A DNA stretch of 44,759 nt, taken from VAXT01 sp035318925 (GTDB lineage Bacteria; Actinomycetota; Thermoleophilia; Gaiellales; Gaiellaceae). The notes under the pieces are model-generated. The model was not told the DNA's origin, ran no database searches, and saw nothing but the letters and a program-made list of their open reading frames with translations. Position numbers and translations under genes: made by a program. Below, one piece after another: positions 27,107 through 34,632 of this stretch. The stretch covers positions 1 through 44,759 of the forward strand of contig DATHDS010000017.1 in NCBI GenBank assembly GCA_035318925.1, written 5' to 3'. How positions within the stretch are numbered: position 1 is the stretch's first letter; every line of letters begins with the position of its first letter.

Positions 27107-28660
27107 GTGACGATGAACGACGACAAGCAGGTTCTCGACGACGGCGTCGTCTACGTCGACAAGGGATCGATCGCGGCAGTTCAGTCCGCCGGCGTGCCGG
27201 CGCCCGCGGGCTTCGACGGCGTCAAGGTGCTGGAGACGAAAGGGACGATCTATCCCGGCCTGATCGACCTGCACGACCACCTGAGCTACAACGCCCTTCA
27301 GCTCTGGGACGTCCCGAAGCGCTTCACGAATCGCGATCAGTGGGCCCAGGGCGACCTGTATCGCAAGCTGGTCACCGGGCCGATGAAGGCTCTCGGCCAC
27401 ACGCCGAAGTACGTCCCTGCCGTCGTCCGCTACGTCGAGTGCAAGTGCCTCGTGGGCGGGACGACGACGACGCAGGGCATGACGCTCTCGAGCGTCGCCG
27501 GCATCCAGCACTTCTACAAGGGGATCGTCAGGAACGTCGAGCAGACGGGCGACCCGGATCTGCCCCAGGCGGGCACGCATATCGCCGACGTCGACGCGAA
27601 GGAGCACGAGAAGTTCCTCAAGCGCCTGCAGAGCTTCGACTGCCTGCTCCTGCATCTGAGCGAGGGCACCGACGACGCGGCCCGCGCGCACTTCCTGGCC
27701 CTCCGGGCGCCGTCGGGGGAGTGGGCGATCACCGGCTCGCTCGCCGGGATTCACTGCGTCGCCCTCCAGAAGAAGGACTTCCAGGTGCTGGCGAAGGCCA
27801 AGGCGGGGATGGTCTGGTCACCGCTCAGCAACCTCCTGCTCTACGGGCAGACCGCCGACGTGGGCGCCGCGCGCGAGGCGGGCGTGCCGATGGCGCTCGG
27901 CCCGGACTGGTCGCCGAGCGGGAGCAAGAACCTGCTCGGGGAGCTGAAGGTGGCGCGGCTCGTCAGCGGGCTCGGCGGCGACAGCTTCTCCGACTTCGAG
28001 CTGCTGTCGATGGCGACGCGCAACGCGGCGGAGATCCTCCACTGGGACAAGCAGGTGGGCACGCTCGCGGGCGGCAAGCGCGCCGATCTCCTCGTCGTCG
28101 CGGGCGCCGGCGGAGACGCGCACGGTCATCTCTTCACCCGCAGCGAGCACGACGTCGAGCTCGTCGTCGTCAACGGCGTGCCGCGCTACGGCGCGAGCCA
28201 GATCATGCGGCACCTCCTGGGGGAGGCTGTGGCGAAGGCGGAGGCGGGCTCGATCGGGGGGCGGGCCCGGCTCCTCTATCTCGTTCAGCCGAGCGGCGAT
28301 CCCGTCGTCGGCGGACTGACGCTCAAAGCGGCGACCGACCTGCTCTCGGACGGCCTGAAGCACCTGCCCGACCTCGCGAAGGACCTGATCGCGCGGCCCC
28401 AGCTCGACGCCGACGCGTTGCTGCTCGTCCTCGACCACGACGAGGACGACGGGACCGACCAGCGCCCGCACCTGCCGCTGAACGGGGACTTCACGGCGAT
28501 GCTGACGGAAGCCGCCGGGTCAACCCCGCTGGCCGACCTGCTCGTGCCGCTGACTCTTGACCCGTTAACGGTCTCCGACGATGCCCAGTTCGTCGAGACG
28601 CTGACGAAGGAGGCGAACCTACCGAAGGAGGTAGCTGCTCATGTCACCGATCTCTTCTGA
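27107..28660 (+). CDS. metal-dependent amidohydrolase
   Basis: From GTG 27107 the protein has 517 residues. It belongs to the amidohydrolase superfamily (TIM barrel, one or two metals): HxH at residues 56-58 (LIDLHDHLSYN), a His in LLLHLSEG, a His in LAGIHCVAL and an Asp in ALGPDWSPSGSKN, then TRNAAEILHWDKQVGTLAGGKRADLLVV as in Atz/Trz-type enzymes. About 150 extra C-terminal residues are unassigned. The frame continues upstream to CTG 27038, which overlaps the previous stop (CTGA) and has AAGGA 9 nt before it; the added residues include FALGGRVVTM, the usual first strand of the family, so CTG may be the real start. Substrate unknown. Confidence 0.88.
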   Translation: MTMNDDKQVLDDGVVYVDKGSIAAVQSAGVPAPAGFDGVKVLETKGTIYPGLIDLHDHLSYNALQLWDVPKRFTNRDQWAQGDLYRKLVTGPMKALGHTPKYVPAVVRYVECKCLVGGTTTTQGMTLSSVAGIQHFYKGIVRNVEQTGDPDLPQAGTHIADVDAKEHEKFLKRLQSFDCLLLHLSEGTDDAARAHFLALRAPSGEWAITGSLAGIHCVALQKKDFQVLAKAKAGMVWSPLSNLLLYGQTADVGAAREAGVPMALGPDWSPSGSKNLLGELKVARLVSGLGGDSFSDFELLSMATRNAAEILHWDKQVGTLAGGKRADLLVVAGAGGDAHGHLFTRSEHDVELVVVNGVPRYGASQIMRHLLGEAVAKAEAGSIGGRARLLYLVQPSGDPVVGGLTLKAATDLLSDGLKHLPDLAKDLIARPQLDADALLLVLDHDEDDGTDQRPHLPLNGDFTAMLTEAAGSTPLADLLVPLTLDPLTVSDDAQFVETLTKEANLPKEVAAHVTDLF

Positions 28661-28671
28661 GCCCTAGCCCC

Positions 28672-30084
28672 ATGGCCAGACAGCGACGAGCGCCGCAGAA
28701 GCGCGCTGCGGCGAAGAGACCTTCCGCCCGGACGACCTACGTCGAGGCGGTCGCCGACGAAACCTCGGCCAACCTGCAGAAGATCGAGCACATCGTCGTC
28801 CTCATGCTCGAGAACCGGTCGTTCGACCACATGCTCGGCTACCTCAGCCTCGAGGGCGCCCGCTCGGACGTCGACGGCCTGCAGGCGAGCATGTCGAACA
28901 GCTACAAGGGCAAGCGCTACAAGGTTCGGCACCTCCAGCGAACGGCGCTGACGAAGGACGAGGACCCGTGCCACGGCGGCGCCTGCATCGCCGAGCAGGT
29001 CTCGAACAACATGGGCGGCTTCGTCTCCAACTTTGCGAAGAGTCGCCCGAAGGCGAAGCTGGTCGACGTCGTGATGGGCTACTACAACGGCAGCGACCTG
29101 CCCGTCTACGACCATCTGGCGCGGGAGTTCTGCGTCTGCGATCGCTGGTTCGCGTCGGTGCCGGGTGCGACCTGGCCGAACCGGCTCTACGCGGTCGCGG
29201 GCCGCGCCGCCGGCAGCAAGGATCCGAAGAAGGTTCCGATCTACGACGAGCCCTCGTTCGTCCGGCACCTCGAAAGCCACAAGGTCTCGTGGCGCTGGTA
29301 CTCGCACGATGTCGGCACCCTGCGCTTCAGCGACAGCAAGTTCTACCTCGGCTACCTCGACAAGTTCGCGTACTTCGACCGGCGCAGCTTCCTGGCGCCG
29401 CGGAACTTCCTCGACGACGCGAAGAACGGGAAGCTGCCGGCCGTCTCGTGGATCGATCCGAACTTCGTCGACGTCTCCTTCATCGGGCCGTCGGGATCGA
29501 ATGACGATCACCCGCCCTCCGACATCAAGGCGGGCCAGGAGCTCGTGCTCAAGGTCTACAGCGCGCTCGTCAAGAGCCCGAACTGGAGCAAGACGATGCT
29601 CGTCGTCACGTATGACGAGCACGGCGGGTTCTTCGACCACGTGCTGCCGCCCGCCGCGGCGGACGACAAGCCGGCCTTCCGGACCTACGGCGTGCGGGTC
29701 CCGTCGCTCGTCGTCTCTCCGTACACGCCCCGCTCCAGCGTCTCCAGCGTCGTCTACGACCACACGTCGATCATCAAGACGGTCCTGCTGCGCTTCTGCA
29801 TGAAGAACGGCCAGATTCCGGACATGGGCGCGCGGGTGCGGAATGCGAACCATCTGGGCGACACGTTGAGCCTCGGGAGCCCGAGGCCGCCGACGCCCGA
29901 GCAGGCCTTCCGGGACGCTCTCGACCGCATCAGCAGCTGGCGCACGGAGGTCTTCCGGAGCAGGATGCTGATGGAGCCGCTCACGGAGCCGGCCGATCCG
30001 CGGAACCTGAACGATCTCCAGCAGCAGGTCCTGGCCGCAAAGCGCGAGTTGCGGAAACGAGGCCTGCCGGAAGGACAGCCTTAG
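28672..30084 (+). CDS. phospholipase C / acid phosphatase-type phosphoesterase
   Basis: ATG 28672, 470 residues, alkaline-phosphatase superfamily, phosphoesterase branch (PlcC, AcpA). These enzymes cut phosphate esters, typically phosphatidylcholine or phosphomonoesters. Motifs: IVVLMLENRSFDHMLGYL (metal Glu/Asn), FASVPGATWPNRLYAVAG (nucleophile region), PAVSWIDPNFVD and VTYDEHGGFFDHV (metal Asp/His). Known members are usually exported by Tat, but here the N-terminus is a basic stretch MARQRRAPQKRAAAKRPSAR with no hydrophobic signal. That basic tail echoes the C-terminus of the papain-type protease in the same operon. Last gene of the run, 11 bp after the amidohydrolase. Confidence 0.9.
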   Translation: MARQRRAPQKRAAAKRPSARTTYVEAVADETSANLQKIEHIVVLMLENRSFDHMLGYLSLEGARSDVDGLQASMSNSYKGKRYKVRHLQRTALTKDEDPCHGGACIAEQVSNNMGGFVSNFAKSRPKAKLVDVVMGYYNGSDLPVYDHLAREFCVCDRWFASVPGATWPNRLYAVAGRAAGSKDPKKVPIYDEPSFVRHLESHKVSWRWYSHDVGTLRFSDSKFYLGYLDKFAYFDRRSFLAPRNFLDDAKNGKLPAVSWIDPNFVDVSFIGPSGSNDDHPPSDIKAGQELVLKVYSALVKSPNWSKTMLVVTYDEHGGFFDHVLPPAAADDKPAFRTYGVRVPSLVVSPYTPRSSVSSVVYDHTSIIKTVLLRFCMKNGQIPDMGARVRNANHLGDTLSLGSPRPPTPEQAFRDALDRISSWRTEVFRSRMLMEPLTEPADPRNLNDLQQQVLAAKRELRKRGLPEGQP

Positions 30085-30627
30085 GCGCGCACGGCGCAGA
30101 AGTGCAGGAAGAGTGGGTAGCGCGACCAGCGGGGATGGTCGGGCGCCCCGATTTCGCGGAGCGCTTCGATGCTGAGCCCCGCGGCCAAGAGAGCGTCGAA
30201 GTAGTCCTGGAGCGTCCAGTGCCTACTCTCGAACGTCATTCGTAGCCCCCCGGGGTCCAGTTCATCGCGGTAGCGCCGCCGGTCGAAGTAGTCCTCGGTC
30301 ATGACGAGGCGGCTCTCCGGGTGCTCTCGGTCGAGTTGGTGGCCCGAGTTCATCGGATGCACGACCGCCGCGACAAACCGGCCGCCGGGCTCGAGCACGC
30401 GGGCCGCTTCCCGCACAGCCCCCTGCATGTCGTCGATGTCCATCAGAGACATGAACGCGATCGCGAGGTCGGCAGCGCCGTCTTCTAAGGGCAGGTCTGA
30501 AGCCAATGTCCAGGGTCAGCCGACCGGGCGGCGGGACCAGCGGCAAGAACCGATCACGGTGGTGGCGCCAGTAGCTGTCGTGATCCGGCTCTCGGGCCCA
30601 CCGAACCCAGTCCGGCGCACGCTGCTC
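30081..30627 (-). pseudogene. decayed SAM-dependent methyltransferase
   Basis: Two minus-strand pieces of one class I methyltransferase are in different frames. The upstream piece (about 30627 to 30510) reads EQRAPDWVRWAREP, then YWRHHRDRFLPLVPPPGRLTLDIG, which stops at the start of the glycine-rich SAM motif. The second piece begins at 30506 (ASDLPLEDGAADLAIAFMSL, then MQGAVREAARVLEPGGRFV) and runs to the stop at 30081. About 35-40 residues, including the GxGxG loop and the acidic ribose-binding residue, are missing at the join near 30508. The upstream piece is preceded by a TGA (30630-30628) with no start codon. The remaining 141-aa frame could be translated but would lack the cofactor site. 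Its end overlaps the PLC gene end by 4 bp. Confidence 0.8.
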
Positions 30628-30676
30628 TCACGCGTCTTGAAGGCTCATCGGCTGAAAGTCTGCCCGAGTCTCTCGG

Positions 30677-30682
30677 TACGCT
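30677..30682 (+). promoter_or_regulatory. -10-like box before pyk
   Basis: TACGCT, 18 nt upstream of the pyk ATG. Confidence 0.35.
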
Positions 30683-30700
30683 GAGGACATCGCCGCTCAG

Positions 30701-32104
30701 ATGCCTCGCCGGACGAAGATCGTCGCGACGATCGGCCCTGCGTCATCGTCGCGCGAGACCCTGCTCGCGCTCGCGGAAGCCGGGATGAACGCCGCGCGCC
30801 TCAACTTCTCGCATGGGACACACGAGGAGCACGCGGAGCGGACGCGGCTCGTGCGCGAGATCGAAGAGGAGATCGGCCGCCCGATCGCAGTCATCGCCGA
30901 CCTCCAGGGGCCGAAGGTACGGATCGGCGATCTGGCCGAGCCGGTCACGCTCGAGCGGGGCGCCCAGATCGTCGTCGCGGCACAGGACACCGCCCGCGCC
31001 GATGAGCTGCCGGTCAGTCCGACTGCCGTCTGCGAGGTGCTGCAGATCGGGCACGAGATCCTGATCGACGACGGGCTCGTCAGGTTGCGCGTCGAGAGCG
31101 TCGATCGCGGCCGCGCGCGCTGCGTCGTCGTCGCTGGCGGCATCGTCGAGACGCACAAGGGCGTCAACGTGCCCGGTGTGCCGGTGCCGATCCCGTCGCT
31201 GACGCGGAAGGACATGGATGACCTGGACTTCGCGCTCGATCTCGGTGTCGATTTCGTCGCCCTGTCGTTCATCCGCTCGGCTGCGGACGTCCGGGACCTG
31301 CGCGAGCTGATTACCGCTTCGCGCGCCGAGACGCATGTGATCGCGAAGATCGAGAAGGCCGAAGCGGTCGATTCGCTCGACGCGATTCTCGTCGAGACGG
31401 ATGCGGTGATGGTCGCGCGCGGCGACCTCGGCGTCGAGATCGGCGCCGCGCTCGTGCCGCTCGTGCAGAAGCGGATCATCCTGGCCGCGCTCGAGCGCGC
31501 AAAGCCGGTGATCACGGCGACGCAGATGCTCGAGTCGATGATCCACCAGCTCGAGCCAACGCGGGCCGAGGCGAGTGACGTCGCCAACGCGATCCTCGAC
31601 GGGAGCTCTGCGCTGATGCTGTCCGGCGAGACGGCTCGCGGCGAGTATCCCGTCGAGACCGTCGCGTACATGGATCGGATCGCCCGAGCCGTCGAGCCGA
31701 GTCTCGGCTACCGCCATGAGCTGCCGGAAGCGAGCGAGGAGCCCACGGTCGGGCAGGCGATGTCGAATGCGGCCTGTGATCTCGCCGAGTCGCTCGGCGC
31801 GGGCGCGCTCCTCGTACCGACCTTTACGGGCGCGACCGCGTCTGCGGTCGCTCGGCTTCGCCCCCGCAGGCCGATCATCGGCATGTCGCATCACGTCTAC
31901 GCCTTGCGGCAGATGGCGATCGAGTGGGGCGTGACCCCGATGTTGATGCAGGAGGCCGTGGACGTGGAGGACATCTGGACGCGGTCGGTCGACGCCGCCC
32001 GCGCGAGCGGGCTCGTGGATGAGGGCGACCTCGTCGTCATCACCGCGGGCACGGCGGTCAACCTCCCGGGCACGACGAACGTGATCAAAGTGGATCTTGC
32101 ATAG
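30701..32104 (+). CDS. pyk: pyruvate kinase
   Basis: ATG 30701, 467 residues. Transfers phosphate from phosphoenolpyruvate to ADP, the last step of glycolysis; eno, the preceding step, is 8 kb upstream. Motifs: RRTKIVATIGPASSSRETL, AARLNFSHGTHEEH, ADLQGPKVRIG, the mobile B domain about 70-170, the active-site Lys in HVIAKIEKAEAVDSLDAI, MVARGDLGVEIG, TATQMLESMI (as ITATQMLESMIHQLEPTRAEASDVANA) and the C-terminal allosteric domain with ITAGTAVNLPGTTNVIKV. Full length and intact. Confidence 0.97.
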   Translation: MPRRTKIVATIGPASSSRETLLALAEAGMNAARLNFSHGTHEEHAERTRLVREIEEEIGRPIAVIADLQGPKVRIGDLAEPVTLERGAQIVVAAQDTARADELPVSPTAVCEVLQIGHEILIDDGLVRLRVESVDRGRARCVVVAGGIVETHKGVNVPGVPVPIPSLTRKDMDDLDFALDLGVDFVALSFIRSAADVRDLRELITASRAETHVIAKIEKAEAVDSLDAILVETDAVMVARGDLGVEIGAALVPLVQKRIILAALERAKPVITATQMLESMIHQLEPTRAEASDVANAILDGSSALMLSGETARGEYPVETVAYMDRIARAVEPSLGYRHELPEASEEPTVGQAMSNAACDLAESLGAGALLVPTFTGATASAVARLRPRRPIIGMSHHVYALRQMAIEWGVTPMLMQEAVDVEDIWTRSVDAARASGLVDEGDLVVITAGTAVNLPGTTNVIKVDLA

Positions 32105-32123
32105 CGCTTCGCTTCGCTCGCTT

Positions 32124-32220
32124 CACGGGGGAAACTAACGCCTGCGTTTGGCCTACACCGCTACTAGGGAAACCCAGACACTCTCCGCATGCTTTTACCG
32201 GGAGCGATGTTTCCCCCGTG
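32124..32220. repeat. 12-bp perfect inverted repeat
   Basis: CACGGGGGAAAC (32124-32135) and GTTTCCCCCGTG (32209-32220) are exact reverse complements 73 nt apart. The enclosed 73 nt has no coding potential. It may be a folded RNA element, terminator or the ends of a tiny non-autonomous element. Confidence 0.6.
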
Positions 32221-32345
32221 CCTCCTTCACGGTTCCGGGTCGCTGGCTGAGTGTTGGCCTCCCGCCGGGCAAAGCCCGGCTCCGGCCGCGATGCTGCGAC
32301 ACGTGACCAACGGCAGGTGCGGTGTCGTCCCTCGGGCCACGTCCG

Positions 32346-32436
32346 GGGCCTGGCCCGAGCCAGGGCCGCCCGAGACCTGTCCAGGGCCTGGCCCTAGCCA
32401 GGGCCGCTCGAGACCTGTCCAGGGCCTGGCCCTCGC
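32346..32436 (+). repeat. 38-bp tandem repeat, about 2.4 copies
   Basis: Copies start at 32346, 32384 and 32422 (partial), each beginning GGGCCTGGCCC and ending GAGACCTGTCCA; the two full copies differ at two positions. Each unit contains CCTGGC-4-GCCAGG, able to form a hairpin. Confidence 0.8.
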
Positions 32437-32540
32437 CACGGCACGCAAGTACGGGTGTGGGGTCTTCGGATCCGACAATCGGCGACCCTTGCGCGGGGTC
32501 TCGCCACCGTGGAGGACGGTGACCGCCGCCCGCGAAAGAC

Positions 32541-32891
32541 ATGGCCGACATGGCTCGTTCGGCTCCACGACGTCGCGGGCGACGACCCGCAGCTTCGCGC
32601 ATCCTTCTGCGCTGGCTCGGCGTGGCCGTGATCTTGTTCGTCGCGTTCCTCTACTCACAGCCGCTTCGCAGCTACTTGTCCACCCGTGATGCGGTGGCGA
32701 GCCGGTCGCAGGAGGTGCGCCTGCTCCGTGCTCAGAAGCTGCGGCTCGAGCGCCGGCTCGCGGAGGCCGACACGCCCGCCGCGCTCACCCGCGAGGCGCG
32801 CGGGATCGGCTACGTCAAACCGGGCGAGCGCCTCTTCATCGTCAAGGGCATCGCCGGCTGGCGCCGCCAGCACGAAAAGAATCCGCGCTAG
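32541..32891 (+). CDS. ftsB: FtsB/DivIC-family cell division protein
   Basis: ATG 32541, 116 residues. FtsB/DivIC is a small bitopic protein that links FtsL and FtsQ at the division site. A basic cytoplasmic start (RSAPRRRGRRPAASR) is followed by one membrane helix at about 27-41 (GVAVILFVAFLYSQP) and a coiled coil at about 50-78 (RDAVASRSQEVRLLRAQKLR), ending in the conserved AREARGIGYVKPGERLFIV-like motif near 85-100. It lies beside DUF501, the usual neighbour in Actinomycetota (eno-ftsB-DUF501), although eno is here separated by the hydrolase operon and pyk. A second ATG 9 nt later is possible. Confidence 0.9.
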   Translation: MADMARSAPRRRGRRPAASRILLRWLGVAVILFVAFLYSQPLRSYLSTRDAVASRSQEVRLLRAQKLRLERRLAEADTPAALTREARGIGYVKPGERLFIVKGIAGWRRQHEKNPR

Positions 32892-32921
32892 CGCGAACCA
32901 CGCGGCTACGTTTCGTCGGCC

Positions 32922-33449
32922 ATGGACGATCGGGAGGTGATTGAGCTCCAGTTGGGCCGCCGTCCGCGCGCGTTCCGGCGCGTCGTCGTCCGCTGTCCGT
33001 TCGGCGCGCCCGCGGTCACCGAGCAGTCCGCCTACGACGAGTCGGGCGATCCGTTCCCGACGACGTTTTACGTCACCTGCCCGCAGCTCGTCGCCGCGAT
33101 CTCGAGGCTCGAGGCGGCCGGCGGAGTCGAACGCTGGAGCGAGGCCGCTCAGAGCAAGCCGGCCCTTGCCGCCAGCCTTGCCCGCGCGACTGACGAGCAG
33201 CGTCGCGTACGTACCGAGCTGGCCGCCGGAGACCCAGGCCCCGACGGCGGAGCCTCGCTCGAGCTCGGCATCGGCGGCTCGCACAATCCCGAGCAGCTCA
33301 AATGCCTGCACGCGCACGCCGCGTTCGCGCTGGCCCGCCCGGGCTACGAGCTCGGCGAGCGGATCCTCGCGGAGATCGACCCACTCTGGCCTCGGACTTG
33401 TTGCATGAACGCCCGCGGCGTGGCCGTATCATCCGGCGCTCCGACATGA
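32922..33449 (+). CDS. DUF501 domain protein
   Basis: ATG 32922, 175 residues. The family has no known function but sits next to ftsB throughout Actinomycetota. Characteristic features: IELQLGRRPRAFRRVVVRCPFGAPAVTEQ, TFYVTCPQLVAAISRLEAAGGV, then the cysteine- and histidine-containing GGSHNPEQLKCLHAHAAFALARPGYELGE and a WPRTCC motif near the end; the conserved His and Cys residues suggest metal binding. A TACGTT -10-like box lies 9 nt before the ATG. Its TGA overlaps the ATG of the next gene by 4 bp. Confidence 0.88.
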   Translation: MDDREVIELQLGRRPRAFRRVVVRCPFGAPAVTEQSAYDESGDPFPTTFYVTCPQLVAAISRLEAAGGVERWSEAAQSKPALAASLARATDEQRRVRTELAAGDPGPDGGASLELGIGGSHNPEQLKCLHAHAAFALARPGYELGERILAEIDPLWPRTCCMNARGVAVSSGAPT

Positions 33450-33742
33450 GCGCCGTCGCCGTCGAGCACGCTCGCCAGCAGTGGGAAGAGGGGCATCGCA
33501 GGCTCCAGTCCTACTCGGTCGACCCTGCGCTGAACCTTCAGCTCCACTCCGAGGTGAGTGCCGTCGTCGACGAGCTGAACCGCCGGGTCGGCCAGACCTT
33601 CACGCTTGCCGAGCTCACCCAGGCCTACAACGAAGCCGACCGCTGGATCTATGACCTGCTCGGCGCCGCGCGACACCTCACGATCATCCAGGACTCCGCG
33701 TTCCACCTCTATGCCCGCCGTGCTATCGACTACGCGCCATAG
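33446..33742 (+). CDS. small soluble protein of unknown function
   Basis: ATG 33446 overlaps the DUF501 stop (ATGA); 98 residues, mainly helical (VAVEHARQQWEEGHRRL, AVVDELNRRVGQTFTLAEL, YNEADRWIYDLLGAARHL). No signal peptide or membrane helix. The Trp/Tyr-rich second half is reminiscent of small actinobacterial proteins next to division genes, but I recognise no family. It is coupled to DUF501, so a shared role is plausible. A -10-like TATCAT lies 13 nt upstream. Confidence 0.75.
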   Translation: MSAVAVEHARQQWEEGHRRLQSYSVDPALNLQLHSEVSAVVDELNRRVGQTFTLAELTQAYNEADRWIYDLLGAARHLTIIQDSAFHLYARRAIDYAP

Positions 33743-33953
33743 GCCGCGACCGCAGAGGGACCGGCGCCGCCGCCTCGGCACCTGGGCGCTTCGCTCGGCC
33801 GCCGCGCTCGTCCTCTTCGGCGCAGGCGTGGCGCTCGGGCAGGCGCTGGACGACTCGTCTGCACCGGCCGGGACGAAGACGTCAGTCCGGACGCTCGTGC
33901 CCGGGACCTTGAGCGCGGAGACGATCACCGTCACGGTCCCGAGCGCTCCCTGA
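33711..33953 (+). CDS. small single-pass membrane protein
   Basis: ATG 33711 (or GTG 33720) overlaps the end of the previous gene; 80 residues. A strongly basic start (RHRPRPQRDRRRRLG) precedes one membrane helix (ALRSAAALVLFGAGVALGQAL), then a short Thr/Ser-rich outside tail. Topology resembles small envelope proteins; no function can be assigned. Short length and overlap lower confidence in the exact start. Confidence 0.6.
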   Translation: MPAVLSTTRHRPRPQRDRRRRLGTWALRSAAALVLFGAGVALGQALDDSSAPAGTKTSVRTLVPGTLSAETITVTVPSAP

Positions 33954-33988
33954 GTTTCGACCCATTATTAGAAATCACCACTTTTCGA

Positions 33989-33994
33989 TAGATT
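33989..33994 (+). promoter_or_regulatory. -10-like box, probably leaderless start
   Basis: TAGATT, 6 nt before ATG 34001, at the distance expected if transcription starts at the ATG. The flanking 33957-33995 is AT-rich compared with the neighbourhood. Confidence 0.4.
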
Positions 33995-34000
33995 CCCTGC

Positions 34001-34603
34001 ATGGCGGACGACGACACGGCAGCGAGCCCGCCGGTTCCGGCCAACGAGCCCGACTGGCTGACGCTCGGGCGAGCGGCCAAGTACCTCGGGATGGCCCAGA
34101 GCACGATTCGAAAATGGTCCGATGACGGCCGTCTGCGCGCCTTCTACACGCCCGGCGGCCACCGCCGCTACCGGCGCGTCGACCTCGACCAGTTCCTCGA
34201 GCGAGGGGCCTCAACCGCCTCGCGCAGAACTGAGGGGAGACGGTTGATCCTGATCGTCGACGACGATGCCCGGCTCCGCGAGTTCGTGCGCGTGAACCTC
34301 GAGATGGAGGGCTACGCGGTCCGGGAGGCCTCGAACGCCGACGAGGGCCTGCAGGCGCTCGATGAGGAGCCGCCCGACCTGATCCTCCTCGACGTGATGA
34401 TGCCGCAGGTCGACGGCTGGGAGATGCTCCGCCGGGTCCAGGAGCGCCACGGAGTCGGTGCGATCCCGGTCATCATGTTCAGCGGCAAGGTCGACGAGCA
34501 GTCGCTCAAGACCGCCACGGCCAAGGGGGCGCAAGGGTTTGTCGGCAAGCCCTTCACGCCGCAGCAACTGATCGATTCCACGAAGCAGCTCGTTCCGGCC
34601 TGA
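34001..34603 (+). CDS. MerR-like HTH fused to a response-regulator receiver domain
   Basis: ATG 34001, 200 residues. The N-terminal HTH (about 18-67: DWLTLGRAAKYLGMAQSTIRKWSDDGRLRAFYTPGGHRRY) is of the MerR/excisionase type that inserts into DNA. The receiver domain covers 81-200: acidic cluster D87-D89 (ILIVDDDAR), phosphorylation site Asp131 in LILLDVMMPQVDGW, Ser161 in IMFSGK and Lys183 in FVGKPF, all in place, so it can accept phosphate. The domain order (DNA-binding first, receiver last) is the reverse of most response regulators. No histidine kinase is adjacent; the GAF/PP2C protein at 35883 is the nearest signalling gene. Confidence 0.9.
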   Translation: MADDDTAASPPVPANEPDWLTLGRAAKYLGMAQSTIRKWSDDGRLRAFYTPGGHRRYRRVDLDQFLERGASTASRRTEGRRLILIVDDDARLREFVRVNLEMEGYAVREASNADEGLQALDEEPPDLILLDVMMPQVDGWEMLRRVQERHGVGAIPVIMFSGKVDEQSLKTATAKGAQGFVGKPFTPQQLIDSTKQLVPA

Positions 34604-34632
34604 TCTCGCTCGACACAAGGACCGAGCGCTGG

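Larger units (their letters stand above)
32105..32540 (+). other. 436-bp non-coding gap rich in inverted and tandem repeats
   Basis: No gene could be supported between pyk and ftsB. The gap starts with pyrimidine-rich CGCTT repeats and contains a 12-bp inverted repeat spanning 32124-32220, a GC hairpin at 32264-32280 (GCCGGGC AAA GCCCGGC), and a 38-bp tandem repeat at 32346-32436. The hairpins may end pyk transcription, although no T-run follows them. Confidence 0.7.

Noticed and set aside
30743..31894. 383-codon minus-strand frame across pyk
   Set aside because: Antisense shadow with no recognisable protein features.
32264..32280. Rho-independent terminator of pyk
   Set aside because: Perfect 7-bp GC hairpin but no T-run follows, and it is 160 bp from the stop.
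32346..32436. Short tandem repeats as a CRISPR array
   Set aside because: Units are directly abutting 38-mers with no variable spacers and no cas genes.
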